From assembly GCA_022828595.1 (NCBI GenBank), contig JAKGHH010000003.1, forward strand, positions 53,123,759-53,187,758: DNA of 64,000 nucleotides. Direction: 5' to 3'. The notes beneath the pieces are model-generated. The model worked only from the letters and a program-made list of their open reading frames with translations. It was not told the DNA's origin and ran no database searches. This document shows, piece after piece, positions 22,601 to 34,600 of this stretch (the first letter of the stretch is position 1; each line of letters opens with the position of its first letter). The position numbers and the translations under genes are program-made. Origin of the DNA: Nelumbo lutea (lineage: Eukaryota; Streptophyta; Magnoliopsida; Proteales; Nelumbonaceae).

Positions 22601-25600
22601 ATTATCACAATCATAAAAAAAATTGTGCTTACAAATAGAAATATTTCTATCAGTAAGCGAGGGGTCTAATGTAAATACTTAGAATAAGACATCACATCAC
22701 CTACAATGAGTGACCCATTTTAAAGCTACATAGGTAGCCAGCGCATGAATAGTGACACGGAAAAACACTAAGGCAGTGATGCTGAGTCCTAAATCTAGTT
22801 GTTTCCCATGCATGTATTCACTATCCTTCCAACTCTCATTGTGGGAAGACTTTGTAATGGTCTATTGTGCTACAACCTCCCATCACATCCCCTCAGTGTA
22901 TCCCACATTGTAGTAAAGACTTTGTGATGCACTGTGGCGCTATAACCTCACATTGCAGGACTGTCGCAACCCCATGTCATGGTTTTGTTCCTCTCTGTCG
23001 CAATCCCATGACCTTGCCTCGCGAATTTGCTTTGCAACTCAGTGTCTTGACCTTGCCTCTAGGCTTGTCTCATGCACTTGCCTTGCAAGCATGACTCACA
23101 ACTTCGCTCCATGACCTCACCTCGCAATTATGCCTTGGCCCATGCTACTTGTAATGTCATGGAAAACACTTGGACATTTTCTAGAGTGGTGCATTCGACC
23201 AAGATTCTAGATGCGGAAGTAGCTACACTCGTGTTCACATGTGGAATTTGGGAAGAGCGGGAACTCAAGTACCAGTTTAACTGCATGGACATGTGGTGAA
23301 ACCCTAACTTGCCTATGTGCCCCTGATCCAACAAACTTGTGACAACTTTCTTGAGGAGATTTCTATAAATAGGGGGTCTTCGAGGATCCCCTCATGCGAT
23401 CCTATCCTAAGCCTTGCGTAAACTCTGCCAGGTTTAAACCTCAGCTCCCTTGCTCTCTCTCGTTCTTAGACTCCCAAAACCTCCCTCCTTTGCCATCTAC
23501 CACCCTTCAGGTAGAGCGCTTCAATGCTTCCCACCTCAAACTCACAACCATTTCATAAAAATTTCCTTTTAGTCCAAGTGGTATTTGCCTATCACTTAAT
23601 TTCAGATGTACCTCTCCATTTTGTGCATCTTCCTCTAACTCTATAGGCAACATCATCCTAAATCTCTCCTTTGTTATGGATTATCGAGCCAAAGTAACAG
23701 AAGATGTCACATTGAGTTATCTCTTGTTCTCCGATCCTAAGTTTACCCCGATTGGCACTTGTATTCTTATTAAATTTATATCACATATATTCTGGTTTAG
23801 TCCTACTTGTTTTAAAATCTCTTGCTTCTAAGGTATCTTTCTTTAATCCTAATTTTTCATTTAATCCTTCACTACTTTCATTAATTAATGCCATTCTCCC
23901 CACCCCTTATTTTATTAGACAATCAGCCATGCTATTGGCTGCCCTTTGTACCTATTAAACCCTCCATCCATCTAAGCCTTTTTTATTTCATTCTTATAAA
24001 CCCATAAAGTATCATCTCCACTCTTCAGCCCTCCTGTAACCAGTTTTAAATCTCCTTCAATCACCAATTTGTTGATGTTCAACTTCTTTGTTCTATCTAC
24101 ACTCCATTACTGTCATAATTTCTGCTCTTAATGAGTCTTCTTTGCCAATTAGGCTAGAATATAATCCAATTATTTTTCCTTCATTCTTAAGAACGCTACC
24201 CACTTCTATGAGTCTTGGATTTCCCATATTGTTACCATCAAAATTTTGACAAACCCTGCCTGTGGTGGTACCCAACTACCAATGCCGACTCTTACTATCT
24301 TTCTTGATGAGGATAATGGTACCTCTGTCCACCTTCTTAAAATACCATCCACTATAAAGTTTGAGAAGCTCTCCATAGATTTTACCCAAGGAACCACCTT
24401 AATAAAAATGCATTCAATTAATGCTTCGTCGCTTCTTTCTTTCCCTTCAAACACTAGTAAATTTCTTTTCTCCCATATGGTCCAAATTCAAATAATCGCA
24501 GATCTGGTGCATCTCCACACTATCCTTCCCCTTTACTTCTTCCAAGCAAGCATTGTAGGAGCAAACAAGCCTTTGTATTGTTTGGAGGATTCCATCTGCA
24601 CAACTGCACCCAAAGAGAGAAAAACCAAACCCAAATACAAGAAACAAATAGATAGGAGATTAGGTCCACATACTTATTTGGGACTCATTTCTTTTCTAAA
24701 GTCCACCATAACCTTACAGAGATTTCTCTTCTTCTCTCTAAACTTTCTATTAATTGTTTTAATAAAAAGATGGCTTCCATGGTTGATCTCTTTGGCATAA
24801 ACTCAAATTAGTTTTCTGAAATATTTGTTTCATGTTGTGAACTTTGCTTAACTATTCTCTCTCAAAGTTTCATAGTGTGGCCATGAATTTTATTCTGCCA
24901 TAATTATTACAACTTTGTAAATTGTCCTTGTTTCTAAATATAGGCACCATGTGCTCTTTCTAAAAATATCAATATTGTCGGAATTGTTAGAAGTAGTTAA
25001 CAGGGGCAGTATTGTCATTTTCATGTCATTCTTTCTCTCTTATATCTGCTGTAATTTTCCTAAGGGTATTGTAGTCATTTCAGCCTTAGTAGAATGTTAA
25101 TACAACCTGGGTTGACAGTAAGGAGTAGAGAACAGATTTTTCCTTTCTTGTCTTCCTTCTATTCTTCTCTTATTCTTCTCTTTCCCTTCTCTTTCTCTTC
25201 CCATCTTCTTCTCTTTCTTTCTTGTATCCTTTTCTTCACTTTTTCCTTACTTTGTTAAAGTGGGAACATGGTATTAGAGCCCTGAGGTCGACTGTACTGT
25301 TCGCGGCACTGTTCACGTCCCAACTTTTTGTGCCTTGTTGGAAAGGAAAAGGACTTAAGAGGACTGATTGCCCACTTGGAAAAGAGGCTTCAATGCCTCA
25401 AGTTGCAGTGTTGTGTGAGTTGGTGTTTTTCTAAAAGCCTTCTATTTGGTAGTTCGAAGATGGCAGCTTTGTAATGTTTCGAGTTGTGAGGTAGGTGCTC
25501 CTCAATGTGTGGTGATTTTGTAGTGGTTTGTGTTGTGGTGACAACTTGTGGTAAGTATGCAATCTTTCCTAAGTGTTTCTAAAGTAGTGGGCTAATGATT

Positions 25601-28600
25601 CTTGGTGTTTTTTCTAAAGAAAAAGGGGTGTTACAGTAGTTGCATACTAGCTGTTTGATAGTTTGCCTAGGTGACAAATTAGTGATCTCTCACTCATGGC
25701 TTCATCAAATGGTAGCACTAAACCTACAGTAGTTGTTCAATCAGATTTCATGACTTCTCAATTAATTACGGTGAAACTCAATGGTACTAATTATATCCCA
25801 TGGGCCAAGTCGGTTGAGGTATCTCATTGCAAGAGGCAAGTCGAAGTATATCAAGGAGGGTCCATTGAAAAGTGAATCAAAAGGGTACAATGAATGGGTA
25901 CAAGAGAATGCCCAAATTATGACATCACTTCGGAATATTATGGAGAATCACATTAGTGTAAACCTTATGTTTCTAGACACGGCCAAGGAGATTTGGGACC
26001 ATGCCAAGCAATTGTACTCTGGACAAGACAATGTCACAAAATTTTCCAGTTGTACTAAGACTATTTTTCTCTTCAACAAGGGGATATAAGTGTTGAAGAA
26101 TACTATGATTCTCTAAAAATCTTAAGGAATGAGCTTAATGTTTATCAACCCCTATCCACTGATTTGAAGACTCAACAAGAACAACAAGAACATCTAGATG
26201 TAGCGAGATTTTTATCTGGGTTGAGGTCTGAATTTGAACCAATGTGGGCCCAAATCTTAGGGAGCAGTGATCTTCCATCATTGTCTGAGGTTTTCTCTCG
26301 CATAAGGAGAGCCTCAAATCCACATAGTGATCATCCCCCACCTTCAAAGAAATCAGCCATGGTGGTTTCCAGATGAGGTTTTCCTGGTAGACATATGCAT
26401 GGTAGAGATGGAGGAAATGTGAGGGGTTTTAGCCATGGGCCTAGAGGTGTACGAGGAGGTGGTAGAGAGTTTGGTTGTGCAAGAGGTGGTGGTGGTCGTA
26501 GTGTTAGTGGTCGTGGTTCAGCTCGTGAGTGCTCACATTGTGGACAAGAAGGTCACACAATCAACTTTTGTTATGATCTTCATGGCCCTCCATCCACTTG
26601 GGCTAACCAAACAATGGTGGAAGGTGATTTTGGGAGTCTTAGTGTGATTGAAGATGCTCATACTTCCGATGTTGGTAAGGATAAAGACATAATTTCTATC
26701 TCATGTGAGGAGTATGAAAAGCTTCGCCAGTCTGCCTCTTCTAGTTCTACCACTGCGACACTTGTGAAGTCAGGTATTGCTTGTCTTGCTTCTAGTTCTT
26801 CACCTTCACCTTGGGTAATTGATTTTAGAGCTTTAGGCCACATGACTGGCTCCTCAGATATGTTTGTATCATTGTCACCACCTTCTACCTCTCAAACCGT
26901 TACCTCAGTTGATGGCTCTTCTTCTACTGTTACTGGTACCGGTAATGTGTATCTTGGTTCTAACCTTAGTTTACGCTCGGTTTTTTATGTTCCTAAGTTT
27001 CCCTTTGGTCTCTTGTCTGTAAGTAAGCTTACTCAAACCCGTCATTGTTCAGTAACATTTTAACCATCATATTGTATCTGTTGGAGTGATGCATTTCTCA
27101 CCTTTTGTTTTTTCATAAACCGTATGCCTTCTTCAGGCCTAGATGGTGAGTCACCTATCTTGTTTCCTTCCATCTCGCCTTTCTCTCTTCCTCCTCGTGT
27201 GTTTGGTTGTGTGCGTGTTTGTTCACAAATTGGGTCCATGCCATGATAAACTTGACTCCAGAGCTATTAGATGTGTTTTTCTTGGTTACTCACGTACTCA
27301 AAAAGGTTACAAATGATATGACCCTGTTTTATGGAAAGCTTTTGTTGCCCTGGATGTTACCTTCTTTGAGAGTTTACCTTATTTCTCTGGATGTGAACCT
27401 TCTCCTTTTATTCCCCTTCCCTCTGAATCTGGTGATGTCTTTATTCCCTTGCCTACTATGGAGGATCTTATTCGACCATCTATTCATAGAGTGTACTCTA
27501 GACGTGATAGACAATCAGAATTGTCGCCAGTAGTTGATCTAGCTCTAGCTTTTGACATGTCACCAGAGTCTTTGCCGTTGATAGATCCACCATCCTCAGA
27601 TCTTGATCTTCCTATTTCCCTTCGCAAAGGTAAGCGTACTTGCACAAATCATCCCCTTTCTCGGTATGTCTCCTTTGTTCACTTGTCTCCTTCACATCAA
27701 CGTTTCATTTCCCTCCTATCCTCTGTTTCTCTATCGTGTTCTGTACAGGAAGTCCTCTCATCTCCTAATTGGAAGAAGGTGATGGATGAAGAATTTCATG
27801 CTCTTTAGTCCAATAATACTTGGGATTCACTTCCTTACCACTTGGGAAGCAGGCCATCGGTTGTCGATGGGTATATACAGTTAAACACTATCGAGATGGT
27901 AGTATTGAGCAGTTTAAAGCTCGACTTGTTGCAAAGGAGTATACTTAGACTTATGGCGTGGACTATTCAGAAAGATTCTCTCTTGTGGCTAAAATAGGTT
28001 TTGTACGAGTGCTCATTTCTTTAGCTGCCCACTTTGCTTGGCCCCTATTTCAACTTGACGTCAAAAATGTGTTTCTCTATGGTGATCTTCAAGAGGAGGT
28101 ATATATGGAGCAACCTCCTGGGTACGTTGCTCAGGGGGAGTCAGGAAAGGTGTGTCGATTGAAGAAGGCTATCTATGGGCTGGAACCACGAGCATGGTTT
28201 GGTCGTTTTAGTAGTGTGGTGCAAGATTTTAGCTTGAAACAATGTAGTGTTGATCACTCTGTGTTTAGTAGACTTGTCATTTGGGAAGATCTTTGTAGCG
28301 GTGTATGTTGATGATATTGTTCTCACTGGCAATGATACACATGGAATTGATGACTTGAAACAATTCCTACAACAACACTTTCAAACTAAAGATTTAGGAA
28401 TCTTGAAGTACTTTCTTGGAATTAAGGTAACTCTATTGAAGTGGGGAATCTCTTTGTCACAAATAGACTTGTTCATGGGCTGGGTGGCTCGACAGGCCGG
28501 CCCAGCCCCCGGACGGGCTTGAACAGGTATATGGGCACGCGGGCCTAACCTCGGGCCAAAAAGTTTGGCCCGCAATAAATTCAAGCTGGGCTCGGGATTT

Positions 28601-31600
28601 GCCAAAATAGCCCGGCCCGACCTATAATTAAACCTATGTAAAAACCCTAGTCAGTTCGAGTACCCCTCTTTTTTTTACTTCTTTGACTCTTTCCCTTTTT
28701 TCCAGCCAAACCCTTCTCCAATCTCCACATCCTCCACACTCCATAGTTCTCATCCTTACACTCTCAGGCAGCCACAATCGGCGAGGCGACGAACGTTCAC
28801 CAGCGCAACATCTTCGGCGGCGGCGGTGAGCTCTCTCTCTCTCTTTCTTTCTTTCTCAGACGCGAACTGATCATTGTCAAAATTGCAGGTCAGGCTTGCA
28901 GCTCATAGACCAGTCACCGACTCACCGCGAACTCTCCGTCGTATATAATCACTAGCGGCAGTGGTGAGTTCTCTTTACCACTTTATTCTATTATAATGTT
29001 TAGTCGGTGGCAACAAAAAATCTGACAGTAAACATGTTTGTCTTCTTCCTCTTCTTCTTCTTCCACTTGTTAAACGAGAAAGACAGAGAAACAACACTAA
29101 TCAGTTATCAGAAAAGCAAGCCAATCTGCTCTATTGAAGCAAGAAACGTGTAAAATCGCAGGTCAGGCTTTGGGCTTTTTATCAGGGCCGGGCTTGGGCC
29201 TAACATTTTTCCATTAGTGAAGATTAAAAGCCCGACCCGAGCCCGACCCGGCCCGGCCCATGAACAGGTCTAGTCACAAAGAAAGTATGTTTTAGATATG
29301 TTGGATGAAGTTGGGTTGTTAGGATCCAAGCCAGTTGAAACTCCCATGGATCCCAATGTGAAGATGATTGATAGTCAAGGGGAGCCATTAGAAGACCCTA
29401 CAAAGTAGCGGAGACTAGTAGACAAGTTGATCTATCTTAAGTCACTAGGGTTGACCTTTAGTGTTGGAGTCCTAAGTCAATTCATGCAGAATCCAACAAC
29501 TGCTCATTGGGATGATGTTATGAGGGTGTTCCTGGTCGAGGGATTTTGTATATGAAAGGGGGAGATATTTCTCTGGTAGGGTACTCAGATGCAGATTGGG
29601 CAGGGTCTCCGATGGATAGGAAGTCTACTATAGGTTATTGTACTTTCTTGTGCGGGAATCTCATTACTTGGAAGAGCAAGAAGCAGAATGTAGTTGCTAT
29701 GAGTAGCGTTGAAGTTGAATTCAGGGCAATGGCCCATGCTACCAGTGAGCTATAGAGCATCTTCTTTGAGAGATGAATATCACAATTTGTAAATATTGAT
29801 AAAAAAATCACAATTTGTAAACCCGTTAAATTGTTTTGTGACAACCAAGCTGCAACACATATTGCCTCTAGTCCAGTGTATCATGAAAGGACTAAATACA
29901 TTGAAGTTGAATGCCATTTCATGAGAGAGAAAGTGATAATGGAGAGGTTGTTACACCCTCTGTTAAATCTGAAGATCAAGTAGCTGATATTTTTACTAAA
30001 AGTGTGGGTTGCTCAAGGATGGACTATATTTGTAACAAGCTGGAACTTTATGATATATATATGCTCCAGCTTGAGGGGGATTGTCAGAATTGTTAGAAGT
30101 AGTTAACAGGGGTAGTATTGTCATTTTTCATGTTATTCTTTCTTTCTTATATCTGCTGTAATTTTCCTAAGGGTATTGTAATCATTTCAGCCTTAGTAGA
30201 ATGTTAATACAACCTAGGTCGACAATAAGGAATAGAGAACAAATTTCTCCTTTCTTGTCTTCCCTCTTGTCTTCTCCTATTCTTCTCTTTTCCTTCCCCT
30301 TCTCTTCATATCTTCTCTTTCTTGCTTCTATCCTTTACTTCTTTTTCCTTACTTTATTGAAGTTGGAACAAGTATAATAAAATATTAAATACAATTGTTA
30401 AATAAAATAAAATTATCAATATAATAAAATAATAGCATTTGGGCCCGGACCCCTACTAAGCCCCTCAACAACCTTTTTTCTGGTATTAATTCTTTATCCA
30501 CAATACAAAACATTCATTATCATTTATAAATTATGTTATAGTGGAAAGTACTAGAGTATATGTAAATTAAGGATATTATTTTATTTAGGTAGAAAATGTT
30601 ATAAATGTAAAATAGAGTTCAAAAAATATCATAAAGATAGAATATAATCTAATATAAAGTTAATATATAAATTAACTATAAAAGCAATAAATTGAATTTG
30701 ACAATGTATAAAAATATTATAAATAAATTCAATTTGTTGTATATATGCAAACTAAACGGTATTTTATTTAGGTGAGGGTGGACTTTGGTGCAATGGTTGG
30801 GTTGCTCCATTGTGAATTGGGTGACCGGGGTTCAAGTCTTCCTCTCTCTATGTGTAGGGGTAAGGCTGCGTACATTGGTCCCTCCCTAGACCTTGCATTG
30901 GAGGGAGCCTCGTGCACTAGGCTGCCCTTCTTTATTATTTTGTTTAGGTAATGAAGGTCTTAACTATAAAACAAAGTTAAAAATTTCAAAAAATAGGATT
31001 AATATTAAAACAAATATATATGGAAGTAAATATAAAAGATTCATATAAAATAATTTAATTGTATCCTTGAATGCATAAAATGTTACAGATAGCTTTAATA
31101 TGTATATATGGATTTTTAATTTAGATAGAAAAGGTTATAAACATGAAACACAATACAAAATAAGGATTTTTTTTTGATAAATGCAATACAAAACAAAGAT
31201 TCAAAAGCATAATATTCATATTAAGAATACATGTAATGAAAAGAGAAATGTAAATTGGCTATTAAAAGAAAATAAATTGTGTGCAAATACATACATGTAT
31301 ACATTTAGAATATCTTGTGTATTGTATTTATATAGTGTTTTCTTATTTGAAACAAACAAACAATTGTTGTTGAATCAAGTGCTAATATGGATTGTGGTAA
31401 GATCGTTAGGGTAGCTCATTGAGAATGGTAAGAGTGTTGTCAAACTTTTCAAGATCAGATTGTTAAGGTAATTCATTGAGGATGGTGGATATTGAAATTC
31501 TTATTAGGTTTCCCAATGATATATATTATATAGATTCAACTTTAATCTTGACATCGGACCTTCTTAGCAAGGTAGGAGGGAATGGTCCACCTACACTGGA

Positions 31601-34600
31601 TTGTTCAGAATGGGGTGAAGTGCAGAAGCTTAACTTTGATGGATTCTCTTTGGATTAACCCAAATTATGTTGCAATGGCTTTGTCATACTTGTTATCTCT
31701 GGGTCTGTGGGGTAGGGATTTTGTGGAGAGCTGAAGGCAACTTTTTTCTCAAGGCTTGAGATCAACCAATAATCTCAGTTTGGCTAGCATTGAGGTGGAG
31801 CACAATTCAAACCAGGTTATTAGGGGGAGATGGACATTGGTTCTAGTTGGCAAGGGTCATTGGAGAGGCTATGGCCTATGATGCCCAATCATGGATATAT
31901 ACATGAATAGATAAGGGAAACATGGTTACAACTTACAATTCTCTGTTTCTTAAGATCTCAGATACTGACACTAGTACCGATATCTCATTTTATATGCTTA
32001 TGTTGCTTTTACATCTATCCTTTTATCTTTCATTTATCAGTGATTATATCTTGCCAAATTAATTTTATAATATGATCATGCTAAAATATAATAGTCTACA
32101 TATTGGGTATCTATCATTAGGTATGCTAGGTATTGACAGGTATCCAGACATCAAAGACTATGATTGGCTCAGGTTCCTTGACTGCCCAACTTGTTAAGTT
32201 CATGGCTAAAGGGTTTATTTTGTATTCTTTTCTTTCTTTTATTTTTTTTGGGGGGGGGATAGTTTTTAAGGCGCCAAGGTGAGGGTCTGTGACAGGGGGG
32301 CGCCTAGTCGCCTAAGCGGGCGTAGTGATTTAAAAGGTGTGCCTAGGCGCATAGGCGAGGCACATTTCAGGGTAGGCGCCTCACCCAGGTCCTAGGTGCA
32401 GCCTTTCAAAAGGCGCACGCCTGGTGTGCCTAGGCGTGCACCTGGTGTGCTTTGCGCCTATTGAAATGTCTTCTTAAAAAGCAATTAAAACTATAAAAGC
32501 ATTATTTTTTGTGTGAGAACTAAGAATTTAAGACCTAACGTGGACTTGTTTGGGCTTGCCTCGAGGGGTATGGCACAAAGGCGGCTTGTAGAATCAGGAA
32601 TATAATATGTTTTACATCACATTAGCTACTTGAAGTAATGCAATTGAGAAAAAAAGAGTGTGGGATTTATATGCTTGAAAATGTTTTATATATTTGATTA
32701 TATTTTTAAATTCTCATTTGAATATGCTTTACATGTTTTATTTATGTATTTTAATATTAGATAATATGTTTTTTAAAACATTTATTTTTAAATTAAAGTT
32801 TATATTTTTATTAATATTATGTTTAATAAACTACTTGGTGACTGGGCGAGGAGAGCCCCCAAGGGTGCCTTGTTGCCTAGGCGTCGCCTTGACAGCTATT
32901 GGGGGGGGGCGATAAGTTCTTCGGTTATTGATTAGGAAAAGAGCATAAAATACATTATACTTAAGAATACCAAGACATGCTTAGATTCTCATCATGATTA
33001 GGTTTTCTGTCCTTGAAGAAAGGAAAATTTATTCATGAAATCGCAACCCATGCAAATGGAATACATGGAATACTCAGGCTTTCCATGGGAACAAAATGAA
33101 GAAGTTCAGCATCTCCTCTGTTGATACTTCATGTAGTATGATCCTGAAGACTGATATAGTGTTTAACTGACCCTGAAGACTGGCATGTATCGTATGATAT
33201 GGTATGATACGTATTGATACTTTGAACCATGGTTAGAACCATCATGTTTCATGTGTTACTGGGCTCTATGATGCCCAACATGGCTGGATTAGGTATCTGT
33301 AATGGAATTTGCACTACATTTGAATTACATGGTTCTCAAACATCCACTATTATAAGCTGCACTTATTTGGACCCTTGAGGCATTATCAATTTCTGGCTTT
33401 TGTCTTAAGGGGTAGGGATGATTAAGTGGTCTCTTAGTGGTCAGGTTTCCACTTTGATCTGCAGAGATGGGTTTCTTTTTGGTTCTGGATGTTAGTTTCT
33501 TGTTGTACATTGAAGTCTGAATTTGTCTGTATTAATGAACACATTTTTTTTTGATAATTTTGTATTAATGGACAATGAATACAAAATTACTAATAAGAAA
33601 AGGAGGAACAAGACTAGGATCTTGCATAGATAGAACCAATATCTAAAGAAGCTCCTAGCCTTCCAATACAGCCCTGGGGGGTGTGGGGCACAGAAACACG
33701 GAACCTATGCTGGTAAAGATCTTCATACAGAGCTTTTAATCATATTCTCCTAAACTCTTAGCAGCTGAAAGGCTGAGGATCTGAAACCTAAAATTCTTCT
33801 TTGCCCCAGGTGAATTAGCATCATAAGTAGGCTCTGAATAAGCAAGGACTGCTTCATCTCTGCTTCCATCTTCTAGCCCATCTAATATTCAAATATTCAA
33901 AAGTTCAGGTTGCAGGGGAGAGAGCATCCATTAAAGTTGAAGTCGATGTATCTCCACCACAGAGGGGGGAGGGGGAATCAGGAAGTTATTACAGGTCTAT
34001 CAAGGATCCAATTTCTGTTGGAAAATCTAAAACTATGGCTCTTGCTTTTTCTTGTTGAAGAATCAGGCTTTTTTGTTAGTTTTCTCCTTTCTGTGTTCTT
34101 AGTGAATTACATTATGTGAAAAGGAAATGCTATAATGTTGTCGACTTGAAGTGCATTACACAGGGCTGGTTTTTCATTGAATTATTTGACAGTATCCAAG
34201 ATTCCTATTTGCCTCTTGGGAAGGATCTATTTTTTTTCCTTTTCTTGTCTTTTTCAATTTTTGTAACTGAACATGCTGGATAGCAACACTTTTGTCATGT
34301 GCATCTCTTTTCTGAGACTTCATCATATTCTACTTATATAATACACAAGTAGATTCTTAATTTATCAAATACCCTCAGATTGTTGGTCTCACTCAGACTC
34401 TCAGTCTACTTAAATTCTTTTACCGAGTCTAATAATTCATTAGGTGTCTCATAGTCCATCATGTTTCAATGTTTTATATCTTGTTTTGACTTATTTTTAC
34501 TTGCCGATAATGGGTATTTTCAACAGGTCAGAGAGTGGAGTTATTTATGTGTTTATGTAAAACCTCCTAACACATGGGTTCATTCAATAGGATGTGGCAC

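Larger units (their letters stand above)
24976..30370 (+). mobile_element. Ty1/copia retrotransposon 2, 5.4 kb, both LTRs present
   Basis: Gag begins at about 25696 ([15 protein letters not shown]) and carries a Gly-rich tail and CCHC knuckle [14 protein letters not shown]. The protease site reads [12 protein letters not shown], where active relatives have D-S-G. After the protease region (about 27060) the frame jumps to [20 protein letters not shown], the C-terminal side of integrase, so the zinc-binding and catalytic core is missing. Reverse transcriptase (about 27780-28480, YVDDIVLTG intact) is split by a hAT element at 28464, resumes at 29281 ([12 protein letters not shown]), and is followed by RNase H ([13 protein letters not shown]). 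Polypurine tract TTGAGGGGGA lies at 30071-30080. Stops and shifts throughout; not autonomous. LTR divergence is moderate. Sense orientation within AHL intron 2. Confidence 0.92.
13641..34590 (+). other. AHL intron 2 (20,950 bp), filled with transposable elements
   Basis: Phase-0 intron with donor GTATGC and acceptor CATTCAATAG. An (AT)n microsatellite lies right after the donor (about 13666-13694). It contains Helitron-like, LINE, copia, LTR-like, hAT, SINE and other TIR insertions described separately. No intact host gene is seen inside it. Confidence 0.85.

Noticed and set aside
23752..23958. Short plus-strand frame near 23.8 kb as a gene
   Set aside because: No family resemblance; it lies in antisense LINE-type sequence.
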